Assembly: GCA_023393235.1 (NCBI GenBank)
Contig: JAEWMH010000046.1
Location: 1 to 64,000, forward strand
DNA: 64,000 nucleotides
Source of the DNA: Bacillota bacterium
Lineage (GTDB): Bacteria; Bacillota; Bacilli; Paenibacillales; NBRC-103111
Direction: 5' to 3'
The stretch's first letter is position 1, and the number at the start of each line of letters is the position of its first letter. Positions 32,036-40,593 of this stretch are shown here, piece after piece. Position numbers and translations under genes: made by a program. The notes under the pieces are model-generated. The model was not told the origin of the DNA. It worked only from the letters and a program-made list of their open reading frames with translations, and searched no databases.

Positions 32036-32469
32036 GCACGCGAGTAAAACACGTCTCCATGCATATATTGAATTCTGTCCCAGTAGGCGGGATTGGTCGT
32101 GTCTGGAGAGCGGTTCTCCAGAATGGCCTGGTACAGAGCAGTCTTCTCTTCCAAATGGGCAATGTGCAGTTTGGCTTCTTCGAGCTTGGCGAGCGCAGCT
32201 TCTTTATGCTCCATCATGAGTGTATAGCGCTGCGGAATGGTTGAATCCCCTTCGAGACATAAATCGATATAACTCTTGATAACATCAATCGGCATCCCGG
32301 ATTGCTTGAGGCATTTGATGCCATGCAGCCAGTTGATCGATTCTCCATCGAATAACCGGATATTATTCTCATTGCGCTGTACGCTTGGCACCAGACCTTT
32401 ATCCGTGTAAAAGCGCACGGCGTGCTCGGTGAGTCCGGTGATCTGAGCGGCTTCTTTGACCGTATACAT
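32032..32469 (-). CDS. MerR-family regulator
   Basis: 145 residues; ATG at 32469 with AAGGAGG upstream. YTVKEAAQITGLTEHAVRFYTDKGLVPSV is the DNA-binding helix-turn-helix; then YTLMMEHKEAALAKLEEAKLHIAHLEEKTALY forms the coiled coil. No effector domain. Divergent from the aldo/keto reductase at 32641, whose promoter holds a perfect MerR-type dyad. Its 3' end carries the promoter of the ABC operon. Confidence 0.87.
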   Translation of the reverse strand: MYTVKEAAQITGLTEHAVRFYTDKGLVPSVQRNENNIRLFDGESINWLHGIKCLKQSGMPIDVIKSYIDLCLEGDSTIPQRYTLMMEHKEAALAKLEEAKLHIAHLEEKTALYQAILENRSPDTTNPAYWDRIQYMHGDVFYSRA

Positions 32470-32505
32470 GTGAACGCCTCCTTGAAAAAAAAGAATAAAA
32501 GCCTC

Positions 32506-32536
32506 TTGCCTTCGTGTAACACGAAGGTATTAAGCT
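32506..32536 (+). promoter_or_regulatory. MerR-type promoter of the aldo/keto reductase gene
   Basis: -35 TTGCCT (32506-32511), 19-base spacer, -10 near TAAGCT (32531-32536). The dyad CCTTCGTGT-A-ACACGAAGG at 32509-32527 is perfect. Typical target of the divergent MerR regulator. Confidence 0.75.
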
Positions 32537-32640
32537 TATTGTAATGCAACTGAGCCGCAATTGGAATTTCCGCTCCAGTCCCCGACACCTGAGATACGCG
32601 CCGGTTGCTGTTATCCATTTAACCAATAGGAGGAATGGCC

Positions 32641-33492
<852 letters not shown>

Positions 33493-33514
33493 ACCTTGGT
33501 CCGGTTATTCCATT

Positions 33515-33554
33515 AAGAAAGGACAGGGAGGGCGCCCCTGTCCTTCTTTATTTT
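33515..33554 (+). terminator. Strong terminator after the aldo/keto reductase gene
   Basis: Stem AAGGACAGG / CCTGTCCTT around a GC-rich loop, followed by CTTTATTTT. The minus strand also ends in a T-rich run, so it can serve the methyltransferase gene as well. Confidence 0.85.
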
Positions 33555-34168
33555 GTGGAGCTTAGTACAAACAGAGACGCATCATGGCCCATAAATAGTT
33601 TTCTCCCCGTAAAAAAGGTCTTGGATTCGATATCCTTATATCCTATTTTTGTCATGGTGTCCGTCAATTCCGCTTGACTAAATCCGTTATGAACGACGTT
33701 CGAAACGACGTTCTCATTTTTATTAAAATCTACAATCAATAAATGTCCTCCTTCATTCAGAACATCGTATAATTTGGAAAGGACGAATTCGACATCATGG
33801 ATATGGAGCAGAACCTGCGCCATAAAAATAACATCCATACATAAATCAGGCAGACGATCCTTTTCAATATCAATACATAATGTCTGTGCATGTTGAATCT
33901 GGAGGTCAGAGATTTTTTGTCTGATTTGATTAATCATATTGGGTGAGGCGTCCATGAAGAGCATTGATTCAAACTCATTCAACAGGTTCAGTCCGACAAG
34001 ACCGGTTCCACAACCAAAATCAGCTGCCTTTTTGCTTTTAGCACCAACGATATAGTCACGGATGGCATCTGATGAGATCTTTGCCATTTGGGTCCTTCCA
34101 GGCGTGTCATACATTTTTGCGATCATCTCAAATTTGTCTGTATTTCCCACCCCACATCGCTCCTCCAT
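33548..34168 (-). CDS. Class I SAM-dependent methyltransferase
   Basis: 206 residues from the ATG at 34168 with GAGAGGG 9 bases upstream. ADFGCGTGLVGLNLL is motif I (SAM binding), LFMDASPNM motif II, and LIVDFNKNENV a later strand; the DMSO/UbiE-like fold suggests a small-molecule methyltransferase. Its start is 2 bases after the stop of a truncated transporter gene, so it has been placed next to foreign sequence by the deletion described at 34300. Confidence 0.85.
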   Translation of the reverse strand: MEERCGVGNTDKFEMIAKMYDTPGRTQMAKISSDAIRDYIVGAKSKKAADFGCGTGLVGLNLLNEFESMLFMDASPNMINQIRQKISDLQIQHAQTLCIDIEKDRLPDLCMDVIFMAQVLLHIHDVEFVLSKLYDVLNEGGHLLIVDFNKNENVVSNVVHNGFSQAELTDTMTKIGYKDIESKTFFTGRKLFMGHDASLFVLSSTK

Positions 34169-34169
34169 A

Positions 34170-34318
34170 TTATGCTGCCCTCTCTTCAACTGGCTGTTTC
34201 CCTTTGCGCAGGAAAAGACCGATGACTAACGCAACGAGCGCAACTGAAAATCCAAACCAGAAGGCATGGTTTATGCCTACTGCCAATCCCTTAGCCATTT
34301 CCCCCAAAGACTGGGACG
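34170..34318 (-). pseudogene. 3' fragment of an MFS (EmrB/QacA-type) transporter
   Basis: About 48 codons before a TAA at 34170-34172: GLAVGINHAFWFGFSVALVALVIGLFLRKGK is the last membrane helix and tail of a DHA2-type drug transporter. An in-frame stop lies just upstream and the rest of the gene is missing. The break coincides with the start of an HxlR fragment on the other strand. Confidence 0.75.
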
Positions 34319-34326
34319 ATTACGTA

Positions 34327-34503
34327 TAAAATGCTGAGTTCACAGCTCAAGGAGCTGGAGCAGGATGGAATGGTGGAACGGAAAGAATATCCCCAAGTCC
34401 CTCCAAAAGTTGAGTACCGGCTTACCGATAAATCGAAAACCCTGCTCCCCATTCTGGAAGGATTATGTGAGTGGGGAGCGCATCACCAACCGCCAAATTA
34501 AAA
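34327..34503 (+). pseudogene. 3' fragment of an HxlR-family regulator
   Basis: The frame KMLSSQLKELEQDGMVERKEYPQVPPKVEYRLTDKSKTLLPILEGLCEWG (read in parts) ending in TAA at 34501-34503 is the C-terminal half of the HxlR winged helix. No start codon or N-terminus is present. With the MFS fragment it is the remains of a divergent regulator/transporter pair cut in the middle. Confidence 0.75.
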
Positions 34504-34534
34504 AAGATGTATGACAACGGCCTGTCATACATCT
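34498..34534 (-). terminator. Terminator of the long TetR-type gene
   Basis: Perfect 11-base stem GATGTATGACA / TGTCATACATC with loop ACGGCC; six T follow on the minus strand. Confidence 0.85.
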
Positions 34535-34557
34535 GATGTCTTATTAAATCTGCGTCA

Positions 34558-34577
34558 TTGGTGATACGCTTCACCGC
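34558..34577 (-). repeat. rlmH-3'-end-like attachment site
   Basis: The complement reads GGT GAA GCG TAT CAC CAA TGA: G-E-A-Y-H-Q-stop, close to the RlmH C-terminus (staphylococcal RlmH ends GEAYHK). Same orientation as rlmH. It lies between the TetR-type gene and its terminator. Confidence 0.65.
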
Positions 34578-34587
34578 AGCACCCTTC

Positions 34588-35472
34588 TCACTCTTCCAGG
34601 ACAATTTGCTTCAACTGAATGACCGGACTTCTCAGCTCCTGTTCTTGTTCCAAGTAGGCGCAAAGTGCCTGAATGAGCGATCTCTTGGGCTGAGCCTGAG
34701 AGATCTCCGTCCCCAGCAATTGAACAATCTCTTGCAGCTCCCTCCGCCGAGCGAGCCCGCCGGGCCAAGCCTCAAGCAGCGCGGTCACTCTGCCGAACAA
34801 TTCTTCGACCATTCGTTCTTTTTCGTTATTCCAGTCCATTGAATCGGAATGAATAAATGTTGTGAAAGCGGTTTGGCCAAGCAGCCCCTTCGATCCTGGC
34901 CTAGACATATGTTCGACAAGCGCATCCATTTTATCGACGATGAACCAAGCAGTATCCTCTATCGACAGCAGCTTCACCTCGAGGATGATGCGCTGCAGAT
35001 AGTCCTTCAGGATCGCGCGGTATATAAAAATGAGATCCCAAAGAAACGGTTCGATTCTCTCCCCATAAACTTCAAGCAGCCAGCATCTATGCCACTCCAT
35101 CATACGGGCGCGAGCATGATTCCTTAGTAAACGGAAAGTTGCGTATTGCGTAATAGGAAGATCTGTGAAGTCAACCATAATGTGACGGTATTCAATAAAA
35201 TACTGAAAGCGAAAAACAATTTGATTGACGAGCCGCTCCTTGGGAGTACCCGTCTCGGTTTGTTTCAGATGCTCTGCCCGATCAAAATAAACCGTCTGGC
35301 ACTCGTCGAAAACCGCGCACAATAAGTCCTCTTTGGACGGAAAATATTTGTACACCGAGCCCTTTGCAATGGAACAGTCCTGAGCAATTTCCTGAATGGA
35401 GGTTGCCAGAAATCCTTTTTCTTTAAACATCTTAGAAGCCGAACGAATGATATCCTGTTTAGTTACACTCAT
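34588..35472 (-). CDS. TetR-family regulator (long form)
   Basis: 294 residues from the ATG at 35472. TetR helix-turn-helix at residues ~5-52 (FLATSIQEIAQDCSIAKGSVYKYFPSKEDLLCAVF). The ligand domain is longer than usual (about 240 residues) and the final ~60 residues are Glu/Leu rich. Divergent from the isochorismatase-like gene; the intergenic region has overlapping promoters with a GTCAATTGAC palindrome. Its promoter is -35 TTGACT and -10 TACTAT with 17-base spacing. Probable target: that hydrolase. Confidence 0.87.
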   Translation of the reverse strand: MSVTKQDIIRSASKMFKEKGFLATSIQEIAQDCSIAKGSVYKYFPSKEDLLCAVFDECQTVYFDRAEHLKQTETGTPKERLVNQIVFRFQYFIEYRHIMVDFTDLPITQYATFRLLRNHARARMMEWHRCWLLEVYGERIEPFLWDLIFIYRAILKDYLQRIILEVKLLSIEDTAWFIVDKMDALVEHMSRPGSKGLLGQTAFTTFIHSDSMDWNNEKERMVEELFGRVTALLEAWPGGLARRRELQEIVQLLGTEISQAQPKRSLIQALCAYLEQEQELRSPVIQLKQIVLEE

Positions 35473-35506
35473 CCTCACGTATCCCTCACTTGACAACTTT
35501 AAACTC

Positions 35507-35541
35507 ATAGTACAAAATTATGAACATAGAGTCAATTGACC
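35507..35541. promoter_or_regulatory. Divergent TetR / hydrolase promoter region
   Basis: Minus strand: -35 TTGACT (35535-35530), 17-base spacer, -10 TACTAT (35512-35507), a near-consensus promoter for the TetR-type gene. The palindrome GTCAATTGAC (35531-35540) spans this -35 and a plus-strand TTGACC, so one bound dimer could block both genes. The plus-strand -10 is not clear. Confidence 0.6.
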
Positions 35542-35606
35542 CCTTTTTCAAAATATTGAACTATAGGTCGCGTTGGGGCAAACTCGATTCCTAAGGTGGA
35601 GTGTGA

Positions 35607-36191
35607 TTGATCATGGAAGAACTTTTGTTTCATTTTCCTAAGACGGCATTAATCGTCATCGACTTGCAAAAGTGGCTTGGAACCCAGTATGCCCCTCACC
35701 CGGCAGAGCAAGTCGTCACCCGCGCCGCCACTATGGTTCAAGCATTCCGCGAAGCAGGCGCATTCGTTGGGCTTGTTCGCGTATCCACGAAAGACTTCAA
35801 AGATATGCCTCGTCCGTTGCTGGATCAAGCTCCACCCGCCCTGAATCTGGTGCCTGGATGGGATGAAATTGTACCCGAGATTGGAGTCGCGGACACCGAT
35901 CATGTCATTACCAAGCGCCAATGTGGAGCCTTTTACGGAACGGACTTGGATCTGCAGCTGCGTCGGCGGGGCATCACGACAATCGTGCTTTGCGGCATTG
36001 CTTCTGGTATCGGCGTAGATACCACTGCGCGTGAAGCCTTCGCCCATGGGTATCAGGTCATTTTTGCATCAGATGCCATGACCGGCTTCAGCGAGGAAGA
36101 ACATGAACACGTCATGAAGGCCATCTTCCCGCGGATTGGCAGAATCCGCTCCACCGAGGACATTCTTGCTTGCGCCGCGCTTCAATCTTAA
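35607..36191 (+). CDS. Isochorismatase-family hydrolase
   Basis: 194 residues; TTG start at 35607, 7 bases after AGGTGG (an ATG at 35613 is the alternative). ALIVIDLQKW carries the conserved Asp; VITKRQCGAFYGTDL the Lys; but at the usual nucleophile position the sequence is GIASGIGVDTTAREA, with Gly instead of Cys. Thus it groups with non-thiol members such as isochorismatase rather than nicotinamidases. Substrate unknown. Divergent TetR-type gene probably controls it. Confidence 0.87.
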   Translation: MIMEELLFHFPKTALIVIDLQKWLGTQYAPHPAEQVVTRAATMVQAFREAGAFVGLVRVSTKDFKDMPRPLLDQAPPALNLVPGWDEIVPEIGVADTDHVITKRQCGAFYGTDLDLQLRRRGITTIVLCGIASGIGVDTTAREAFAHGYQVIFASDAMTGFSEEEHEHVMKAIFPRIGRIRSTEDILACAALQS

Positions 36192-36192
36192 G

Positions 36193-36245
36193 AAAAGGCT
36201 GTGACAGGCAACTTACTCCTAACCTGTCACAGCCCTCTCTTTTTG
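36193..36245 (+). terminator. Terminator of the isochorismatase-like gene
   Basis: 12-base stem GGCTGTGACAGG / CCTGTCACAGCC with a 14-base loop, then CTCTCTTTTT. Confidence 0.88.
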
Positions 36246-36250
36246 CCTCA

Positions 36251-36276
36251 TTTGTGATACGGTTCAGCGTATCATC
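36251..36276 (-). repeat. rlmH-3'-end-like attachment site with inner inverted repeat
   Basis: The complement reads GCT GAA CCG TAT CAC AAA TGA: A-E-P-Y-H-K-stop. The site is also a dyad, GATACG-GTTCAG-CGTATC. TTGTGATACGGTTCA…CGTATCATCT is shared with 38929-38965. Confidence 0.75.
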
Positions 36277-36339
36277 TCATGGGTGTAATTTTTTACGTCG
36301 CGGCTCATGATTATAAGCGCCTAGCCTTCGCAGGCATGA

Positions 36340-36396
36340 AAAACCCCCTCGAATTCACAGTGATTAATTGATTTTCCACTGTTATCGTGAGGGGGC
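36340..36396 (-). terminator. Long terminator hairpin of the DUF2249 operon
   Basis: Minus-strand arms GCCCCCTC…ACAGTGG and CACTGT…GAGGGGG, with an internal bulge, followed by five T. It lies just after the stop at 36428. Confidence 0.75.
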
Positions 36397-36427
36397 ATCT
36401 TATGACGCCTACCAAAACCTATCTTAT

Positions 36428-36787
36428 TCACTGATTCAATAGATACTTCCCTTCTTCTGCAGCCTTCAGAAATTCGCCGAGGGGTAAGAGTTCATCTTCC
36501 TGCATGGGTTTAGGCCGAATGCTTACATATCCATCCTCTGATTCCAGGGTCTCGGTACCGATGAGAGACTTTACAACGGAAAGGCCCCATAAGAGGGAGG
36601 GATCCTGAATCTCGTGTATTTTTACCTGCTGTTTGACGTTGTAAACATCCTCATAGCCCATGAAAGATAATACAATCACATGCTGAACCTGATGACTATT
36701 AGACAGGACAAAAACCCTTCGATATCCATGAGGGACATGACCAACAGGCAGCCAGCTTACGACAAGCGGTTCTTTACACACGTCCAA
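36428..36787 (-). CDS. Small protein of unknown function in the DUF2249 operon
   Basis: 119 residues; TTG at 36787 (or GTG at 36781), overlapping the stop of the DUF2249 gene by 14 bases with no clear ribosome-binding site, so probably translationally coupled. No signal peptide, membrane segment or cysteine motif is seen. Segments such as FVLSNSHQVQHVIVLSFMGYEDV suggest a small beta-rich cytoplasmic protein. Third gene of an operon with a CRP/FNR-type promoter site. Not recognised. Confidence 0.6.
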   Translation of the reverse strand: MDVCKEPLVVSWLPVGHVPHGYRRVFVLSNSHQVQHVIVLSFMGYEDVYNVKQQVKIHEIQDPSLLWGLSVVKSLIGTETLESEDGYVSIRPKPMQEDELLPLGEFLKAAEEGKYLLNQ

Positions 36788-37007
36788 TTTTCACACGGAA
36801 GGTGACCGGTCCTTGTTCAATGTATTCCCATGTAAATTGATTAGGCCGTTCAATTCCAAATTGGAAATATAACGGTTTGGGATCATGGTCATTGATCAAC
36901 AACATCGCTTCTCCGGATTGCAGCGCATCAAAGGTTTCGAAAATAACCTTATGTTTAATTTGTGGCGGGTATTCCGTTGCATTTACTGTGGATTTATAGT
37001 TTTCCAT
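36774..37007 (-). CDS. DUF2249 domain protein
   Basis: 77 residues from the ATG at 37007, with AGGAGGA upstream. IFETFDALQSGEAMLLINDHDPKPLYFQF and FTWEYIEQGPVTFRVKIGR are the DUF2249 signature. Members occur with hemerythrin and nitric-oxide or denitrification genes and often under FNR-type control, in line with the TGTGA-N6-TCACA site in this operon's promoter. Biochemical role not established. Confidence 0.85.
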   Translation of the reverse strand: MENYKSTVNATEYPPQIKHKVIFETFDALQSGEAMLLINDHDPKPLYFQFGIERPNQFTWEYIEQGPVTFRVKIGRV

Positions 37008-37027
37008 GGTCTTTCCTCCTAAAATAA

Positions 37028-37342
37028 TTATTTTGCACAATGCTCATGATACAGGGTGGAGATGACACCAAAGAATGCATAATAAAATTCTTCTGGAGCA
37101 ACTAATCGGAAATGACCCACCTCATCGCAAGAAAAGTTAAGGGCCTTTTCCAATAAGCGATACGTGGAGTAGGCATAGAAGCAAAAGTACTTATACTCGA
37201 ATTTGGGCATTTTTTCATAGATGACTGAAATTTCTTCTTTGTATTGGTCGATATTTTTTATTGCCTCTTTAACGATCGTTTCAATATCCTCAAGGCTTGC
37301 TTCGAGCAGCAACTCATTGTTTTCTATGCGGACATTTGCCAT
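37028..37342 (-). CDS. Small protein of unknown function, first in the DUF2249 operon
   Basis: 104 residues; ATG at 37342 with AGGGGTGAT upstream. Mostly helical and rich in Glu, Tyr and Phe (SLEDIETIVKEAIKNIDQYKEEI, YKYFCFYAYSTYRLLEKALNF). No signal peptide. Cysteines C54 and further on are not in a classic metal motif. Because it leads an operon with a DUF2249 protein and an FNR/CRP-type promoter, an oxygen- or nitrogen-oxide-linked role is inferred. Confidence 0.65.
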   Translation of the reverse strand: MANVRIENNELLLEASLEDIETIVKEAIKNIDQYKEEISVIYEKMPKFEYKYFCFYAYSTYRLLEKALNFSCDEVGHFRLVAPEEFYYAFFGVISTLYHEHCAK

Positions 37343-37407
37343 TTTATATCACCCCTATCCTATTCAAAGTATCCTGCCGGGTACTGTTAACTTCTTTACT
37401 CATCATT

Positions 37408-37449
37408 ATTCTAATGGATGTACCTTTATAGTTTGTGATCTCTGTCACA
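37408..37449 (-). promoter_or_regulatory. Crp/Fnr-dependent promoter of the DUF2249 operon
   Basis: TGTGA-TCTCTG-TCACA (37434-37449) is a perfect Bacillus Crp/Fnr-type site. On the minus strand TAGAAT (37413-37408) gives a start near 37401, placing the site centre about 40.5-41.5 bases upstream: a class II activator arrangement with no -35. Confidence 0.75.
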
Positions 37450-37482
37450 TTTAGCGAATTGCTGTTATTTCGGCATATCGAT

Positions 37483-37521
37483 CACGGGACGCTTTCTCCA
37501 CGCTATATGTAACGGCAAGTT
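37483..37521 (-). repeat. Degenerate att-like relic
   Basis: TTCTCCACGCTATATGTAACGGCAAGTT resembles TTCTCCGCGCTGGCTGTAACGGCAAGTT at 43925-43952, including 14 identical bases TGTAACGGCAAGTT. The YHK-coding part is eroded. Confidence 0.5.
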
Positions 37522-37607
37522 TGGCTCGGCACTTATCTTAAGTCAATGAATACATACCACACACACAGTAATATGAGATTAACTTTTATACCTAAGGAGG
37601 TTCTAGT

Positions 37608-38321
37608 ATGGGGAGTACCATCAATCCAAGCATGCAACAACGAACAGCCGCACTGACGGCAGGAACATCATTGATTGTTATGGCATTGGCCGCTTTTTTC
37701 TCTTTTGGCTATGCGCATGGAACGCTTGTCAACCTCAAGGATGCGGACGCCACATTGAATCATCTTCTATCATCCAGCATCCTGTTCAAGGCAGAAATCG
37801 TAGGATGGCTGATTATATTGATTTGCGACATCATTGTGGCTTGGGCATTTTACATTTTTCTAAAGCCCTATCATCATCATCTGTCCTTGCTCGGTGCGTG
37901 GTTCCGCTTAATCTATACGGCGATTCTAGGCGCGGCCATACTGAATTTGCTCATCGCCATGATTCTCACGGGTCAAACGAACGTTCAATTTGTATTGGAG
38001 GCTCCTCAACAACAAGCGCAAGTCATGGTATCACTAGCCGCCTTTGAATCCACATGGTCATTCGGATTGATCATCTTTGGCGGACATCTGTTGGTCACCG
38101 GCCTGGTGGCTTACAAAGCCGACCCGATCCCGCGGTGGATTAGCATCTTATTGTTAATTGCGGCATTCGGCTATATGTTCACACATCTCGTATCAATAGT
38201 ATCTGCACAAGAGAATAAGGCCCTTGAGATCCTGACAATGATTCTTACTGTGCCGATGACAATCGGTGAATTGGGCTTTGGGTTATGGTTGTTGTTTAGA
38301 GGTGGGAAATCCGTTTCTTGA
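37608..38321 (+). CDS. DUF4386 integral membrane protein
   Basis: 237 residues; ATG at 37608 with TAAGGAGGT upstream. Six hydrophobic segments, including SLIVMALAAFFSFGYAHG, VGWLIILICDIIVAWAFYIF, AILGAAILNLLIAMIL and GFGLWLLFRGGK. DUF4386 family, function unknown, second example in this window. Its 3' end overlaps the convergent Crp-type gene by 26 bases; such regulators often pair with DUF4386 genes. Confidence 0.82.
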   Translation: MGSTINPSMQQRTAALTAGTSLIVMALAAFFSFGYAHGTLVNLKDADATLNHLLSSSILFKAEIVGWLIILICDIIVAWAFYIFLKPYHHHLSLLGAWFRLIYTAILGAAILNLLIAMILTGQTNVQFVLEAPQQQAQVMVSLAAFESTWSFGLIIFGGHLLVTGLVAYKADPIPRWISILLLIAAFGYMFTHLVSIVSAQENKALEILTMILTVPMTIGELGFGLWLLFRGGKSVS

Positions 38322-38874
38322 TTCTGCTAAGGGATTCCGGCGTAACCCCGAGAAAGCTTGCCAACTGATGTTGGGGAACACGGTCGATAAGGCCAGGTCT
38401 TTTATACAGCAGAGATTTGAATCGTTCTTCGGGCGAAGAAGCAATGAAGTTGGCGAAGTCCTCTTGTACACTCCCGAAGATCTCCACGGTCATTCGGTTC
38501 GTCATGGATTCTAATCCCGGGTATTTATTGTAGGTATCGTTAATCGTTGCTAGGTCGCCGACAACCAATACACAATCCTCAAGACATGTCAGCGTATACT
38601 TGGATGTTTTGCTCTCCGAGTGCTCGTTATAGATGACGACTGCTTGCTCTTCCGTATAGAAATTGCTGGTGACCTCTCTTCCTAACGCATCTACAGCATA
38701 CTGCCGAATACAGCCTTTCAGTACGAAATAACACTTCGTGGGGACGTCTCCTTGCCAAAGAAGAATCGTTCCCTTCTTATACTCCTCGACTCGAATCTCA
38801 CTCGCAATCACCTGTTGCTCTTCTTCGCTAAACGAAGTGTATTTCGCCAGATATTTGAATAATATCCCCTTCAA
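38296..38874 (-). CDS. Crp/Fnr-family regulator
   Basis: 192 residues from a TTG at 38874, chosen because GGGAGG lies 9 bases upstream; earlier starts are not preceded by one. Cyclic-nucleotide-type barrel (GTILLWQGDVPTKCYFVLKGCIRQYAV) and a C-terminal HTH (VPQHQLASFLGVTPESLSRIKKRI). It lacks FNR cluster cysteines. Convergent with the DUF4386 gene, which it may control. It could also bind the TGTGA-N6-TCACA site 900 bases away, but that is untested inference. Confidence 0.87.
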   Translation of the reverse strand: MKGILFKYLAKYTSFSEEEQQVIASEIRVEEYKKGTILLWQGDVPTKCYFVLKGCIRQYAVDALGREVTSNFYTEEQAVVIYNEHSESKTSKYTLTCLEDCVLVVGDLATINDTYNKYPGLESMTNRMTVEIFGSVQEDFANFIASSPEERFKSLLYKRPGLIDRVPQHQLASFLGVTPESLSRIKKRISHL

Positions 38875-38928
38875 CCTTGCTTCCCTCCCTTTGATTTGTT
38901 CAAGTCGTAGAATCAAGTCATAACATCT

Positions 38929-38965
38929 AACTTGCTGTTACTTGTGGTACGGGTCACCGTATCAT
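38929..38965 (-). repeat. rlmH-3'-end-like attachment site
   Basis: The complement reads GGT GAC CCG TAC CAC AAG TAA: G-D-P-Y-H-K-stop. To its left is AACTTGCTGTTAC, close to AACTTGCCCCTAC beside rlmH and the reverse complement of the GTAACGGCAAGTT flank at 43940. It contains an inner dyad GGTACGGGTCACCGTATC. Confidence 0.78.
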
Positions 38966-39081
38966 CTATAAGCGAAATCGAAGGCTCCTGATAGGGTACC
39001 GCATCCGGATACGTTCAGCAAGATAACGTTGTATATTTTGCTTCGTGTCGGCATGAATCGGAACCAACTCCTATTATTAAT

Positions 39082-40479
39082 TTACTTGCCTGTGCTCGGT
39101 TTGTTCAATTGCCCTGAATACCGGAGCCGCACACTCATCAATACCAATACCAATGCGATTACCGTGAGGAAAACCCCAAGCAGTCGAAATCCTGCGAAGT
39201 TGAACGCATCTCCCATAATGATGCCTGTCAATAACGAAGATAAAATGGTACCGAAGTACCTCGATGTATTGAATAGTCCGGATGCTACACCGGCCATCTC
39301 TTTTGAAGAGCTCTTAAATAAAGCTGCCTGCATACCAACGGCGTTCAGCCCGTTGCTAAATCCGAATACAGCTAACGCCAGGCTCACAACGATAACTGGA
39401 GAAGTTTCCGTCCATGTCACGATCCATACCGAACCCAATGCCATCAGTAATGCCGATACGATCAATGAGGGTCTAGGTCCCGATTTATCGACCCACTTTC
39501 CCGCTATGGGAGATGCCATGATCGAGCTCAAGCCCAAAGTGAGCATCAGAATCCCTGTCTGGAATTCACTGACATGGCGTACCATTTGCAAGTAAGATGG
39601 AATCCCGAAAAAGAGCGCATAATAAAGCAAGTTAACGAGCATGTATTGAATATTGACCCAAGTCATCGCTGGATATTTGGCGAAAGTGCGCAAAGGAATA
39701 AAGGGTGACGTCGTTTTTAACTCATGTCGAACGAATGTCCCCAGCGCCACAAGGCCAATCAATCCGACAATCATATTCCACATGGAGGCATGTCCGGATG
39801 ATTTAACCGACAGCAAGCTGACAAGCAAGGCGACCAAACCAACTGCGAAGAGCGAAATACCTGACACATCAATCACACCCAGCCATTTGCGAAACGACAT
39901 GTCGCGTGAGACCGAAGCTGCCGGTCCGTCCTTGGGAATCATCTTCCAGGCCAGCAGATAGCTGGCCACCACGAACGGAATATTGACGATGAAGATCGCA
40001 GGCCAGTCCCACCATTGAATCAATACCCCTCCGGCAAAGGGGCCTATTGCCGCCGCACCGGATAGGAAAATTGACAAGCCGGCCAGCGCGGCCGCTTGCT
40101 TTTCTGTAATGTGCACTCGTACAATCGCCATTCCACCCGCAATCAGCATACTCGTTCCGATCGATTGCACAATTCGGGACACGATAAGCCATTCAAAGTT
40201 TGGAGAAAATGGAGCTAATACGGAAGAGAGCAAGGAAACAACTAGACCAGCAAGAAATATCTTCCTTCGGCCGAATAAATCACTAACCTTGCCCATGACA
40301 GGCTGGGCAATCGCACTGGTAATGTAAAAAGAAAAAACAATCCAGGAAACAGCCGTAAAATCAATGTTATACACATGTTGCAGTCTGGTGATAGCAACAG
40401 AAATCATTGAGGAATTTAAAGGGTTTAGTAATATTCCCAATCCAACAGATACCATTAGCCACCTGCTGCTAGTATTCAT
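39082..40479 (-). CDS. MFS drug-type transporter (DHA2 family)
   Basis: 465 residues; ATG at 40479 with GGGGGG upstream. About 14 hydrophobic segments and motif A VMGKVSDLFGRRKIFLAGL; GPFAGGVLIQWWDWPAIFIVN is the motif C region typical of proton-coupled antiporters of the EmrB/QacA (DHA2) group. Probably exports a drug or metabolite. Divergent from a LysR regulator, the probable controller. Confidence 0.9.
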   Translation of the reverse strand: MNTSSRWLMVSVGLGILLNPLNSSMISVAITRLQHVYNIDFTAVSWIVFSFYITSAIAQPVMGKVSDLFGRRKIFLAGLVVSLLSSVLAPFSPNFEWLIVSRIVQSIGTSMLIAGGMAIVRVHITEKQAAALAGLSIFLSGAAAIGPFAGGVLIQWWDWPAIFIVNIPFVVASYLLAWKMIPKDGPAASVSRDMSFRKWLGVIDVSGISLFAVGLVALLVSLLSVKSSGHASMWNMIVGLIGLVALGTFVRHELKTTSPFIPLRTFAKYPAMTWVNIQYMLVNLLYYALFFGIPSYLQMVRHVSEFQTGILMLTLGLSSIMASPIAGKWVDKSGPRPSLIVSALLMALGSVWIVTWTETSPVIVVSLALAVFGFSNGLNAVGMQAALFKSSSKEMAGVASGLFNTSRYFGTILSSLLTGIIMGDAFNFAGFRLLGVFLTVIALVLVLMSVRLRYSGQLNKPSTGK

Positions 40480-40593
40480 TTTTTGTCCCCCCTATGTTTG
40501 TTACATGAATATCATACTTGAAATCAATCATTCATTCTAACGCATTGTATGTTATGATATCATTGATTGGGAGGAATGATAGGAGGTTGGAAA

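Noticed and set aside
36193..36245. AACTTACTCCTAA in the terminator loop as another att flank
   Set aside because: Similar to AACTTGCCCCTAC beside rlmH but short, without the YHK core adjacent, and explained as a hairpin loop.
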